Source: Biscogniauxia marginata (Eukaryota; Ascomycota; Sordariomycetes; Xylariales; Xylariaceae). Taken from it: a stretch of 64,000 nt of DNA. Shown piece after piece: positions 1 to 13,118 of the stretch. Location: positions 434,001 through 498,000 of the forward strand of contig MU404061.1 in assembly GCA_022695795.1 (NCBI GenBank). Direction: 5' to 3'. A model generated the notes under the pieces. It did no database searches. It saw nothing but the letters and a program-made list of their open reading frames with translations, and was not told the origin of the DNA. Position 1 is the stretch's first letter. Each line of letters opens with the position of its first letter. The translations under genes and the position numbers were made by a program.

Positions 1-1500
1 ACGCAAGTAGTTTTGCAACCGTGATGCAGTGCCACGGTATCATCATGTGGAGGACAAAAAACTGTCCAGGCATCTAAATTTTTCTTGACTACATGATATG
101 TACATACATATACCCAACTGAGTAATTTATTATGTGTGAATATACATACCTCTCTCTGTGTGTGTATATTTGTGGACGCACCTAGCCAGCGGGCCTCATC
201 CGAAAATCAGATGACGCTCAACAAACCTCATTCACGACGTAGTAAGGCTTCTAGAAATGCGCGTGGGCGTGAGCGATTTCTGTACGAGCCAAGCATGCAG
301 GCAGGCAGGCAAGGCAGTCTGGTTAATATAGTAGATATCTACCACCCAGCCAGCCTTCCTGCCCGCCTGCATACGCCTATCTACGACCTCCAGCAAATAA
401 CCGAGCAATGGTTGTTTCCCGATCGGAAATCAGCCACATCTGCATATATGCGATCTCGTTGGTCACTTTATTCCTACATACAAATCGACACTGGCGAGTA
501 CGCACGAAGCCGAACCGTCCTCACTTCGGGTATCATGTATGTGTGTTATTCAACTTGTTACACGGGCGGGATAAGCTGGGCAAGACATGCCTATCGGATG
601 ATTGATCATTTTGTCTTCTTGTCAGTACGCGCTTGAAACACATAAATATACCACGGGGTGCCAGGAATATTCTATGATATACGCCGAGGATGTGACTGAG
701 AAACTTAAAAAAAAGTCCCAGCCGGGCGGAATCACATCGCGTCACCGGTAAGCCACAGCTTTGCTTTTTATTATTTTACCCTATCTCTCTTCCCTTCCCC
801 CTCCTCCCTTACAGGGTGGCTCATTTTGGGGAGGAGGGTATTATTTCCCGTTTCGTGAGTATAGGCCGGATGGCGCGGATGGGAAATACAGCTCTTGTGT
901 CCGAGTTCGCATAGGTACAGTACTTTGGAGTTGGGTGCAAAAGTACACAGGCTCACACGCGCACACTGCTACATAATCCGGGACGATATAGCCCGATGGC
1001 GTCGTTGGGTAAGAGGTGACTAGGTGTTGCACGCTGGTGGCACGGGTCAGGAGAGGGGAGATCCTTCTACTGCTACCTAATGCAGATACCGATACCGAGT
1101 TGCCGCAAGACAGGACCGGTATGCAAGTAGGCTGATAACCTAGACACATGATATCGACTCCGCTCTCAGAATTGCAACGCCTGGAGGACAATGGGGACCT
1201 AAAGGAAACTAGCTACTGCTTAGAGCAGCATGGCTTGGCACGCACGGCTACATGTATAAGCATGTATACAGGTACGTGTATTATATTGAAATGCTTCGCG
1301 ATCCCGGATGGGTTAGATCGGTTGCTTAGTGTGCGAAACAGAGCCAGACAGCCAAGATGACCAAGAGAGGGCCTGTGGATATCCCAAGAAAATGTGCGTT
1401 GGCGTTCGACGAATTTTCCCCGAGCACTGGTTCTTTCATGTGGGCGAAAGGGTCTCGGCTACAACCCTAGATAGAGGGGATATCGGATGTCCGATCGATT

Positions 1501-1562
1501 TACCTTATACCTACGTATCTACTCACCTACCTGCATACCTACATACCTATCTACCTATCATG
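1501..1562. repeat. Imperfect CTAC/ATAC tetranucleotide microsatellite
   Basis: About 60 bases of degenerate tetranucleotide units (cctacgta, tcacctac, cata, cctac, ctat). The related TACC repeat recurs at 50.67 kb. Confidence 0.7.
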
Positions 1563-1742
1563 AGGGCTCGGTAAAGAGTGTGAGAGACAATACATACGCA
1601 TGTAGATGTACGGGGAGGAAAAAGCAAAACCTATATAACCCCCTCCTTTTTGCCTAGCTTTGCCTAGCCCAGCCTAGCCTTGGCCCGAAAAGCAAAACAA
1701 AGCAGAAAAAGAAAAGCGAAAACGAAAAATAGCATGTGTATC

Positions 1743-1771
1743 TGGTGGTGGTGGTGGTGGTGGTGTGTGTG
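1743..1771. repeat. (TGG)7 microsatellite followed by a TG run
   Basis: Seven perfect TGG units run directly into alternating TG. Short frames across it give poly-Trp or poly-Val peptides, so they are not treated as genes. Confidence 0.85.
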
Positions 1772-2255
1772 GGGTTTGGGAGCCGACATTGTCGCACCGA
1801 TCGCCCTTATAGCTCAATCTTATTCAGACGTCGCTCCATGGGACTGCCCTCCCGAAGCATACGCACGTACATACCTATATCTCTCCGCAGGCTACGCTTT
1901 TCCTTAGCCCGTAAATTTTATTGTTAATATTTTTCTCCCCCTCGGAGGTTTCTTTCCCCATTGGACAAATAGTCAAGTAAGTTTCTTACTCCTGTTCACT
2001 CTCTTTCTGCTCGTTGATCGATGATGATGATGATGAATGAAAACCACAGGGTAAGGCCCGGTTGGCTTTGGCTTTTTGTCCTTTCGCTCGTGTGAGGGTC
2101 ATATTACCTACCCCGAGTATCATCACGTAGGTACACAGACGAGATCTTTAGTTTTACCTTCAGGGGAGGGGGTGTGTGGCTTAGGTTTAGGCGTATGCTA
2201 ATGGCTACCAATGTCAATGGCATGCTAAGCCAAGACTACTCGCTCTTGCATAATT

Positions 2256-2273
2256 GCCGCCGCCGCCGCCGCG
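2256..2273. repeat. (GCC)n trinucleotide repeat
   Basis: Roughly six GCC units in otherwise non-coding sequence. Confidence 0.8.
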
Positions 2274-2564
2274 AGGGGGAAGCGTTGCACAAGATGGTAA
2301 TACCATACCGTATAGGCGGTGGGGGTGCACATTTCTTCCCCCTTCCCCGACTTTCCTATGAAGTGGGCTGGGGGCTGGTTATGTGAAGTGCATGGTCGTT
2401 ATGCAAATCTCACGACGGAGTTATCCGTTGATTACCTACGAGGTCATATACTTCGTTGGGCATTTTATAGAGTAAATCACCGAGGATGACGGTAGGCGGG
2501 CCATCTTTGTTCGGACTACTGTTGCTGGCCGTGTTCCGTACCAGCTACTAGCCAGTGTAGGATC

Positions 2565-2590
2565 GGGGGATTTTTTGGGGGATTTTTTGT
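2565..2590. repeat. Short direct duplication of a GGGATTTTTT unit
   Basis: Two adjacent copies of gggattttttg form a minimal tandem duplication. There is no sign of a mobile element around it. Confidence 0.6.
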
Positions 2591-5500
2591 TCAATCAGCA
2601 AGCCGAGAGATGTCCCATGCGAGGTTAATCATTGCGATCGGAAAAGCTACCAATCGCTGTTACTCTCGTGGTATACGGGAGTAATCGGAAATACCACGCG
2701 GGGCGGGATTATTCTCTTTCTGTCTTTGCCTTCTTTTCCCCTTCTGTAATTTATTTTCTGCCCCCAAATTCCCGACGATGCGAAGACAAGACCAGCTTAA
2801 GCTTAATTCGAGGGGCATGAAGCGTAATCAAATCAGAGGCCTCAACGGGCGCCACGGAGGGTCCTTGGCACCTTAAAACCAGGGATGGTGACGCCGTACG
2901 ATGGGTCAGGGCCCGCTTGGCACCTCTTCTTGGGTGTCCTCGGTCGATGCTTGGCTCTCTCTAAACCCTAAGAGACCCCCCCCTGGTCGGCTTTCTGCAA
3001 GCATTAGAGGGCCAAGAGAAAAAGAGAGAGCGAGCTCATAGTGTCACCAACACCACCAGGGCACCAGGGCGAGCAGCAACGAAGAAGCCCCGACTAGCAA
3101 AAGGAGCCAAGATCTCCCCCCCTTCTCGTGAAGATAAACTCGCCAAGAGCGAAGCATGTTCGACCGGAGCCCCAAAAAAGTGCACCACCGCCGCATACTT
3201 GCACCCACACCCACCTCGATTCTGACATGACCCCCCGTCGTGAGCTGACGCGGCCCCTTCGGCGACACAAGGGAATTGCCGCAATCATGTTCGAGATTGA
3301 CGAGCTAGGAAGATCGATATCACGGCCCTTCTTGTTTTGGGGTTTGATAGAATCGGGACTTGCAGCCTATTAGGGTCTTTTCCCGACTCTTATGTAGTGG
3401 ATTGTCCGAGAAACAAGGCGCGGCTTTTGTCTCGAAAAAAACGCTCCAGTGAGAAAGTTTCGTCAGCAAAGAAATAATGATAATAAAGAAGTGATAGACA
3501 TCCTTAGTTGCAGGCCTGGTCTAGTCTGATCCACGTCGGGCACGCGATCAGATAAATTTTCAGCAGTGAGGTTGGGTATGCCGCCAGCGCTCTTGAGTCA
3601 CGTCTCATTGCTCACGATAGTTGGGGATGAATATGATAATCGGCGCCAAGGAGAAGTCAAGAGACTGACCCTCGGCTCCTAATTTATGACATAGTAGCAC
3701 TTTTAAGCTTACCGTAGAAAATCCCATCGACTTCCATGATCGTCAGTTTTGCAGTTGCCAAGAGCTCGTCTGCTTCTCCAGCCTTTCCAGATGATATGCA
3801 CCTTTTTTTTCTTTTCCCCATCATTCATGGATAAGGGGGGGAAGGGCCGATGAATCTCATGTGAACCGCACATAGGACAGGGTTAGGCTTCCACACAAGA
3901 TACCTACACACCACACATACGCACGCATACATGTGTCTATCGTATAGTAGGTACCTAACATGCTTTACCAGATGAACTTCAGGCTACTCCACTTAGCGGG
4001 CAGTATGAACCGTTCGTATACCGCAAACATTCTAGGGCAGCCTTAAACGGCAGCAGGTTATTATTCACCTCTATGGCGAGTAAAATACATCTGTGAGTAG
4101 CTTAACTGATCTAAGCCTTTCGTTTCCTTTTGCATGTTGGGCATTGAATTCCGGATACCACCAAATCCAGGAATCCCCACTATACGAAGATAGATGAGCC
4201 AGCGGAACATTTTTCTTTGATGCAGCGAGATCGCGTCGAGTGCTGTGGAGAAGGCAAAGGCAATATGCAATAAACCCTCCTGTACAACCACATAGACTAA
4301 TGAATAAATAGATAGACGTATAGATGAAAGAATGCTTGCCCTCAATCATGATACTATCGCCTATCTAAGCACGTCCAGCAATACAAGCAGTTACGGGCGC
4401 ATTACCGAGGTGTTTTTTCTTATTTTCTCCAACTGCGTGCACCGGTCACGATGGACCAACGGCGCCGACGCCGTAGGAGGATCTTCTCCGATACAGGAGA
4501 GGGAAGCAGATAATATATGTAAGGTAAGGTAGGGATGGAACCAACTGCGTTCTAATAGCAGATCAGTCCGTTGATAGTTTCGCGTCAGCCCGGCAACATG
4601 GTCTTTCCTCTTTGTGATGTGTTGTATTAATATTATTTATTTCTAATCTTATTCTATCTTGCGCCGAATGAAACGTCAATATGTGCCGATATTGCTGGAG
4701 CCGACATGACAAGGCTTCTCCCAACACGACGACGTGTTGTAACCGGCCGCGCCCCGCAACGAGCGGACAGGCAACCATCACTTATGCGCCGATTAGATTA
4801 ATTGAGCACGAAATGCATCATATGCTTTTGCCTATGCACTTCTCTGAGAAGCAGTAAGTAGGCCGATCGTTGGGCCGGTAAACTTGGATCGCCAATGTAC
4901 GCCGTAGATACAGCCGGCATCATCGTAGTGACTTCCCATATTATATTTCCACTGCCTGACGTGTGTAAGCATCGAGATCGTCCATCAAGTTGTGTAATCG
5001 GCGAAGTCGTTTGACAGGTCCTATACCCCTTCCAGTCGTTCCCTCTAGCGTTACGTCCTGTGATGGCGGTTACCTGAAGAATAGCAAGATGGGAAGCGTT
5101 AATGATGCCGTCTTCCCGATCGAGAATCTATGATACTTGATATCGAATACTTGCGAAATGTTCATGACCTCACACCTATTATCTGTTCGACATATTGGCG
5201 ATGACTGCCGAAGCGAGTCCGTAAACGGGAGTCAATGGTACTGTAGATATCAAGAAACTTTCCGATTTGTAGGCACGTGCTGTGCTGATTTTCTTTTTCT
5301 GGCATCTGATCACAGGAGTGAGAATGCATCATGTTCGTCTTCTTCTTCATCCGACACTGAATTGGAAGATTGACCCATATCAAGATCATATATCACATGG
5401 TTGATACATTATTATACAAACCATCGGTCTTCATTACGTACGACCGAGTCTAGCGTGTTGGGGACCTTAGATGCATACCTGAACTCCCAATAGAAATCTT

Positions 5501-5797
5501 CGATATCTCAGACGTGTGCGATGATTGAGTGTAGATAGTTTGTTGTCAACTGTTGTTTCGTGGAACAAAGCAACGCAGGAAGTCCGATGCCTAAGCACGG
5601 GCCCTATCCAACCCTGCCTCAATTCCTATCTCCACTGCCGTGGGAGCTCAAGTATTGGCGTGACAACGTCCATCAAAAAGCTCCTTCGGCAGAAACAATT
5701 CAAGACCGTGTAGGGCAAGACCGCTTTGTGGAGGGTAGCACCAGACTCCCCACGTCCCAGAGGAGTAAGATTTAACGAGCACAACATTGACCCCTGT

Positions 5798-7463
5798 TCA
5801 ACAATCACATCGGCCATACCAACGGGGGAACGCACTCGTGTCATGGATTGTCTGAACTCCCGCGAGATAGCATATCAGCCGATCAAAGCCTAAGCCGAAG
5901 CCGCCGTGAGGAGGACAGCCCCAACGTCGTAGGTCGAGGTACCAATCGAGGTTATTGTCAGTTACGGATGATTGCTGGGAATCATCTTGCAAAGTCTGCA
6001 TCGGGTTTATTCCGCGGACGCGCATAGATTCGAGTAAGTTCTCCAATTGATGCTCGCGTATAGAACCGCCAGCGATTTCGCAAAAGTCCGGCACGAGAAG
6101 GTCGAAACATTCGACGGTCACACCAGGTGCCGAAGAAATCGGGCCATCCTCACTCGCCTTCATGTAGAAAGCTTTGATGTCTCGAGGGTAGTCTGTGACG
6201 AACACTGGGCTGTTCTTACCTACTTTTGTAGCGATGTATTTCTCATGTTCTGTATGGAGGTCTTTGCCCCACGCTGGTTTGTGAGTGAATTGAACGTCGG
6301 AAGCCTCCAGAAGTTTGATCACCTCGGTGTATGTAATGCGCGGCCAGGGTTCTCGCGCGAGGCCATTCCAACGTTGGCTTACTTCTTCGGCTGTAGCTAA
6401 ATCCGAAGAGCGTTCGCCTGTTCGCACAAGAAGCTCCTTGACAACTCTCGAGTCAGCTAGACTAGCACTGACATGCCTCAGCATATCTTCAACTAGGTTC
6501 ATGACAGAGTCGAGACTGTCGGTAAAGCTCATCTCAGCCTCTACCATATAGAATTCGCTAAGATGTCGTGGCGTATCGCTCTGCTCTGCGCGGAAAGTCG
6601 GCGAGAGGGTCCAGACATTACCGAGGGCCTGCGCTAGAGCTTCCAGGTGGAGCTGTGCCGACACAGTTGCATACACAGGACGGCGGAAGAAAGGTTTTGG
6701 TGGCTCGCCAGCTGGGGGTGGTTTATCATGAGCAGGAGAGACATGAAAGACCTCACCTGCGCCCTCGCAGTCGGATGACGTGAGAATTGGTGTGTGGGTC
6801 TGGATGAACTGGCGGTTGCTAAAGAATTGAGTCAGGGATACAATAAGCTCGGAACGGAACCGCATGAGGGCTGCGTTGAATGGTAGCCTTGGCCTGAGAT
6901 GGGGCAAGGTCCTCAGATACTCTGGAGTCTGATATTTCTTCTGAATTGGAAATGTCTGGGGATCGAATGTCAGTTTGCCCGAGTCTAAGGATAATCTCAT
7001 CAGCTAAACGTACGCCGGCATTGGATGGGCCCAGAACCGTGGCTTGTAGCACTTGCAGCTCGTGGCTCTGACCACGCCCTTGAGATGGAGTCCATGAACC
7101 ACGTAGTCGGACGGCAGCCCCATAAGACAGGCTGGCATTAATATGGTCAGAAAATGAGATTGACCACGTTAAGGACGAAAGCCGAATAGCCTACCCTTCA
7201 CCTTGGTCGATGGGCACTACAGCCTGAAGCGACTCAACCGAGGAGCCATCCCCGAGCGATACAAAATGACACTTTTTCAGAGTCCGCACTGACCGAATGA
7301 AACCGTCGACTTTTACATCCGAGACAGGCTTATCTGGCTTAAAATCGAGAAGACCAGAGATAGAAGTCGGGAGGGTGGAGATCAAGACACGGGGGGCTCC
7401 CCGTGGAGTGAGCTTCGGGGCGATCCTCGTCGAAGCACCTCTCAGGAATAGTGCTGTCGACAT
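5798..7463 (-). CDS. Asparaginyl-tRNA synthetase, mitochondrial type
   Basis: Class II aminoacyl-tRNA synthetase that charges tRNA-Asn, probably in mitochondria. Three exons close in frame: 7463-7195, 7131-7014 and 6955-5798, giving 514 aa; the introns are 63 and 58 nt. The N-terminus is basic and hydroxylated, as in a mitochondrial presequence. An OB-fold anticodon-binding region (about aa 48-125) includes GRGQSHELQV and ends at the TFPIQKK junction typical of AsnRS. Class II motif 2 lies at about aa 250-271 (FRAEQSDTPRHLSEF) and motif 3 at about aa 481-495 (GFGLGFDRL). The ADTPRHL-like signature separates AsnRS from AspRS. The first intron uses a GTAGGC donor; a nearby GTGAAG donor would put exon 2 out of frame. 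The yeast counterpart is Slm5. Confidence 0.92.
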
Positions 7464-9268
7464 TCCAAGCGAATTTTTATCTGATCTTAGATATGTAATT
7501 CCTGGTCCCGGTAGCCCCGTGAATGCATCCTGCTTGACTTAAAAATGGTGGTTAAATATCGTTATATAAATGAAGACACAAGATGCCGGGAAGTTTATAA
7601 ATGCATTTTCAAAAGGTTATCGGCAAACCTTCGGTAAATTAGGTAAGCACAAATTTGGAGTGGAAGTATATAATTCCGGGGCTTAAGCATATTAGTCATC
7701 GTACCCCTTTATCCAATATCACCGTCTACGTGTAGCACTACTTACACATTTGAGACTTTATATGCACCTGTATTTCCTCTGAGCAAACCGCGACGATCCA
7801 TTTTCCAAATGTATTGCGAACATCAACCACACTTTATGAAGTCTTAGCCCATATGTACCTATTTAATCTACCATCCAAGGTATTGAGGAAAAGGGGCTGC
7901 TGCAGATTGCCAAGAGAGGAAACAACCAAAAATAAGCGATATATAGTATGTAGCCATCATAAAGTCCTCCCTGGCATCTCCTTGACTGTCCAACGTACCA
8001 CGACAGCCTGGAATCGATGCTATCACTTTTAAATAGATTTCATAGCTTGACCGCGAATGTAATATTTTATCTTTTTTTTCCCTCTTCTGTCTCTTCCGTT
8101 TTCGTTCGGTGTGTCTAATAAGACTTCGCCTAGACACATGGAACTATGGCTACCGCTGTCCCAACGCTCACAATGTATCTCAATATTCAAGTGATTGATT
8201 GCATATTGATGGCACAATGCTTCTACCGTACGTAGCTCTAGCATTTAGGTGCATTATGCGCGTGCATGTGTGGGTCGAATTGTGCATCATGACAAATCTC
8301 ATGAACTTGGGTTCTGTTGATTTATCTCAAGAATGTTTGCAGAAATTTGTACAGACGCTAACGCCAGGGAATACGGGACTAGCCCGGTAATTCCCATGGT
8401 TTTATACTATGGTCCATGTAAGTTGGGGCTGAAAAGCCTGTTTACTCCCATGTCTTCAGGCCTATACTCCCCCTATTTGCCCCGACTAGGTTTTCAGGAT
8501 CTGGTCCCAGGGCTTTTAAAACAAACTGTATTTATTGAAAGCGTGAAAATCGATTGGATTATATAAAACATGAAATTCTCATTGTCGGCTCCTTGATAAT
8601 AAAGGGACTTGACTTTCTCACTTCGAGCACATAGTGTCGTACTATCTATGTTTCACAGATCTGTGTCACTTCGGCTATCTGCATTGCATCCTGATCTCAT
8701 CTGGAACATGGGTTTCCCGTCCTCCTGGTAGCGACTAGTGTCAAAGAGACAGGTTTCTAGCCTTCTGGAATACTATGTAGACGAGAACGGCAAAATGCTT
8801 TGAGGCTTATTTGACTGAAGGCTGCTTAGGACCTATTGTTTGAATTTGTTCAACTCAAATGTCTAGGACATATTATGTAGAGTTTGATCAGGCAATCAAT
8901 ATATCTTGGTAACACAGACTGATCTTCTTTTACGACCCTCTTCCTGTCTTCTATGGCTCTAAGACCATCATTTAGAAAGCTTTGCCTTCCATCTAGGGCT
9001 GCCTATGTGGCAAGTGGATGGATTACGTTCATGTGAAAAAAATTCTATAAGTAACTCAACTGTCCCGTCTGCTGCAGACGTGCCCCATGAAACTTACCGC
9101 CCATTGGATCACAGGATGCAAAAAGGCCATACGCGGAGCAGAGTGAAAACGAAAGAAGAATCGTCACCATCATCACCGCCTGAATCTACACTACTGTGTC
9201 ATTCAACCACCGGCATAGACACCTAGCACAACAATCCCTCACGTTTAGTAGAAAGGGGTTCCTTCACA
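7464..9268. other. Divergent intergenic region between the AsnRS and PARG-like genes
   Basis: 1.8 kb holding the promoters of both flanking genes. I found no coding exon or clear RNA gene in it. Confidence 0.5.
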
Positions 9269-10326
9269 ATGCCTTCTACAAAGCCAAAACCTTCAGAAGT
9301 TGCGACCGAGACTAAGAGATATTACATCCCAATCATTAGGAGGGACTATGCACATCAGTGGCCAACTCACTCGTACCTGTTTCAGAAGCCACTGGAGCAG
9401 CTTCCGCAGCAGAGCTCTCTTAGCCAAATATCCAACCCAACCTTCTGTGAGTAAACTGTCTCAACTTATTCCAGGCCTTGTTGAGCTCTAATTTTACTAC
9501 GTAAGATGTTTGCTCGGGAGACCCTGTCGATATTACCATCCACTGGAAGGAGCGTGAGAACATCCGCATACCGTTCATCTGCATAGCCAACGACAAACGG
9601 CCAGGGGGGGACTGGGAAACCGGAGTAGTAGGCTACGAAGAAAGACTCTGCAGGCGCAGTAATCTCTCGGCTACGTTGAGTACCCCTGGGCCGGGATCTG
9701 AGGTTAACGACAACTACCCCATCCCCTCGGAAGGAGGAATATATTCCGAATTTGTGGTCGTTTTCCGTGGGCTCCACGACCAATATACGAAACTTGACCA
9801 GTGGTACGACCTGCCCGTCGTCTCGATGCCAGCGGTCCGGTGGCCAAAATTGATTCAGATGGGGTCGAAATACGCCTTTCCTATCGAAAGAGACCTGGTT
9901 AAGGACAAGATTCGATCCGCACTTAGGATCTGTATATACTATGGCCACCGGTCTGTTGTTATTGGTGACTTTGGCTTGGGAAACGGTCACCGCAATCCAC
10001 CACAGGAGCTGGCTGAGCTCTGGAGAGATGTCTTTCTTTACGACCCCGATATTCGGGGCCGGTTCGAGCACGTCGCATTTGTGTTCGAAGATCCTAGCCA
10101 GAGCACGACAAAGCTTATTTTGGACGACATCGCAAGGAAGAGCAAGGGCGGGCATTCTAGCAGCTCCAGGGGGAAATCGAAGTCACAAAGCGGCTCGAGC
10201 TCAAGCTCGAATAGTGGCCCCCCGACCGATTTCGATATTTTCCAAAGGGTCTTCGATCCCAGCGAGATACAGGACGTCATGGGTCGAACGGATCCACGAT
10301 ATGGGATTTCCATGCTTACATCTTGA
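9269..10326 (+). CDS. TIGR02452 / microbial-type poly(ADP-ribose) glycohydrolase-like protein
   Basis: Macrodomain-fold family with proposed ADP-ribose hydrolase activity. Two exons, 9269-9446 and 9506-10326, are joined by a 59-nt intron (GTGAGT..AAG with a CTAAT branch box), giving 332 aa. An NDKRPGGDWETG motif followed by YEERLCRRSNL at aa 88-111 aligns with the GGG-x7-QEE signature of bacterial PARG, with the two acidic residues at aa 104-105 kept. A SEGGIYS strand and the C-terminal YGHRSVVIGDFGLG...NPPQELAELW...FEHVAFVFED block are typical of the family. A Ser-rich linker (about aa 268-292) interrupts the C-terminus. Odd points: the third Gly of GGG is Asp and the Gln of QEE is Tyr, so activity is uncertain. 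The antisense strand also has a long open frame here, but the motifs lie on this strand. Confidence 0.82.
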
Positions 10327-13118
10327 AAAGGGAGGGGGGGACCGCCCTAACGGTTTTCTCGTACACCATTGCACAGCATCTGTATTGTACTGTGGATCAT
10401 GAACCCATAGACTCGGGTTTCCCAGGCTGATACTACGTTTTGCTTTGTGTACGTGGACAAAGAAAGTGTTACTCTTCTTCTAGTGTTGATGGTATAGGAG
10501 TTCAGTCTTTGGTGGTAATTTAAAAGTACAGTCTGGGCAATAGAGGCTTGTACTTCTCGAATGTTTACTCGCCACTTCCATACACCCTACTTTTGTTTTA
10601 CAATGTATGTCTTAGATAGGAGGGTTATGTAGAAGTTACTTCAATGAATTTGGGGCTCTTTTGAGGTGAGTATGACCTTGATCTCTCACAGCCTGAAAAA
10701 GGAATGGGTTTCTGTACTATATTCTTGTTGAGCGATTAAAAACTTTTGTCATGTTGTCAGAGTAGCTCTATCTTGCGTGATTCTGGACTAATGATTCCCA
10801 TACATATTGTCGCCTGCCTTTTTGAATAATCATATGTGTTTTGTGTGTGGTTTCGATTTTGTTTGCAATCATCCTAGGGTATGCAACGCCTTACGTCTAA
10901 TTTGAGAGCAGCTGATAATCGATCATTACCGTGTAAGAAATGTCCCACACATCGTTACTTTATTTTTGAACGTCATATTCAACGAGGCTTTATGATCATT
11001 CAACTCTGATCAATGCAAGCCGTTATAGTCTTGGACTTGAGGTGCATGGACGCTAAGCTACTATACCTGACGACTTTCGTCCTCACTCACTAGTTTTGAG
11101 GAATAACATATGTATCAATACGTGTGACAAACCTACGCTACATTATGGTAACATAATACCTAAGAAGCCTATGTTGCGAGGTAGGGAATCTCCAACTTAA
11201 GCGATCGGTGCATGTACTACTAGGACGAGTATCTTGAGATAAATCTATTGTATCATAGACAGGTAACCTCTATTTTTCTGACTTAAATACACTAGGTCTG
11301 GACCCGCTATGAATTGAGGAATGTTTGACAAGTGACGGAACGGCTCGTACGTAAGAATCTACACTGTGAATTGTCTGGGTTTCCTGGTAGCTATGTAAGT
11401 CAACCGAGCCAAAACTAACCTAGGTAAGTGCTTATGATAATATTGAGATGGCCTCTGGTTGCTTTAGACCTGAGGCATAATTAAGACAATGCATCTGATT
11501 GCTACATATTATTAGCGGTATATCGCCGGCTGCTTGCCATTAGATACTCAAGTCTAGTGCTATGGAGATGCCCGTAACGCGCGTAAGAAAGCGTGGTGCC
11601 GACATGTGTTAGACAACAACTTTCAAGTCCCTTGTCGGGACTGTCAGGTAGGCAGGCCATGCGTCTAGCCAACTAGCTGTTCGACCACCCTGTAGTATAT
11701 TTTCCCCAACATACGAGAATACAATATATATATTAATATCAAGAATTTACAGGGGTATCCTTTTATGCCTCAGTGATCGTCCCAGGTTTTTGCACTTTGC
11801 TTAGTAGCAAGCTGCAAACATGGCTTCTAGGAATCGCGAGTAACCGCTCCCTAAAGTCCAAAGTAAGAGCCACCGAGAAGCCGTTTGTGTGTTTGTGGTT
11901 GTACAATACTAGGGCCAACCAGGAAGGTCTTAGATCTAAGAGTCACACGATCTCGCTCAGAGCGTCGCGCAACCCGTCAAAGAAACCAAGCTCATCGAAC
12001 TAATGTCTTGGTGATCGTGTCGGTAACCGGGTCGCAGGGACTGTGGCTCAGGTGAGAACGCAGAACGCCGGGGAAATCATATGATTTCGCACTATGGCTA
12101 CGCACATAGCCTCAAAAAATTCAGATCCGGAAAGGAATACCTAGTAGCAAACCCTTTGTCGAAGAGCCGTTGGTCTGAGGGTAGATGAAGATCATCGTTA
12201 TCATCTCTACATCTACTTTTACAGCTCACTGAAGTCCCTGGGGCACGTAGGAAATTCATCCGTAGTGTAGGGTACAAGTGCACAGAGCTAGGCTTATGTA
12301 TACCTCTGATCCCGCAAGTACCCGAACCAATATTGTCCGTCTGACCTGAGACCTTGGGTACTACAGGAATTATGACAGGTCAGACCATCTAGCGCTTTAC
12401 TTATGTAGCGCACACCCTATGTAGACCGCGGCCGAGAGCGGGACGAGACAGTACCTTTTTGCTGCTTTGCTGTCTTACATACCTTCACTACCTAGCGATG
12501 CTGGTATTCTTATATGTGCGCAATCAGCCATAAAAGAGAGGAGAAAATATCTACTCCCGGGACGGCTCGTGGCAAGCGGCCCACATGGAATGGAGATCCT
12601 ATGCTCTATGTATCTACTATCAGGCAGGAAATATCAATTGCGATATTATTGATGAGCCATACCCTGCTATCTTTTAAATCGACATCGCTAAAAATAATAA
12701 AATAGGCCTGTAAATTGTGTAGAAGATTGATTGACCTGAGATAGTTCTGTTGTAGAGAGTAACTTAGCTGCAGATGCTAGAACGTCTTGACTTCAAGCTG
12801 AACGACGACCTGGGCGGAACGGGCGGAACAGGTGAACACATACATCGCAAGGAGAAGGAATATCCAATATAAAATATTTTTATAGAGTCGCTTATCATTT
12901 AGGGAATAATTAACGAAAAACCTATCTACCGAACCGAATAATGACCGCTCCTGAATTTGACCTCTAGTTTACAGCTCAACCCCGCCCCCTTTGGCGGACC
13001 TCGAGACGCTATGTAAGTAGTTCCTATTGAAGCCTTCCTATATTCATACATTATATTCTATATCTCACAGCTCCCTTTTACACTGTTACTCTATCAACCA
13101 CATCCCTGCCATCTTAAT
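10327..13118. other. Intergenic region between convergent PARG-like and PKS genes
   Basis: 2.8 kb of moderately AT-rich sequence. Only short frames without motifs were found. It contains the 3' ends of the two flanking convergent genes. Confidence 0.55.

Larger units (their letters stand above)
1..5797. other. Gene-poor region with simple repeats
   Basis: I see no convincing gene here. The open frames are short, of biased composition, and lack recognisable motifs or credible splice partners. The stretch contains several microsatellites (listed separately), polypyrimidine tracts and T-rich blocks. It may be the intergenic or regulatory space of a gene lying to the left of the window. Confidence 0.6.

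Noticed and set aside
136..636. A 166-codon frame near the left edge
   Set aside because: No motif, no codon bias, and overlap with microsatellite-like DNA.
7196..7201. GTGAAG as donor of AsnRS intron 1
   Set aside because: It puts exon 2 in the wrong frame. The GTAGGC donor at 7194 restores the conserved GAAVRLRGSW region.
9466..10155. A 229-codon open frame antisense to the PARG-like gene
   Set aside because: The plus strand shows the TIGR02452 motifs and a clean intron; the antisense frame has no motif and follows from codon bias.
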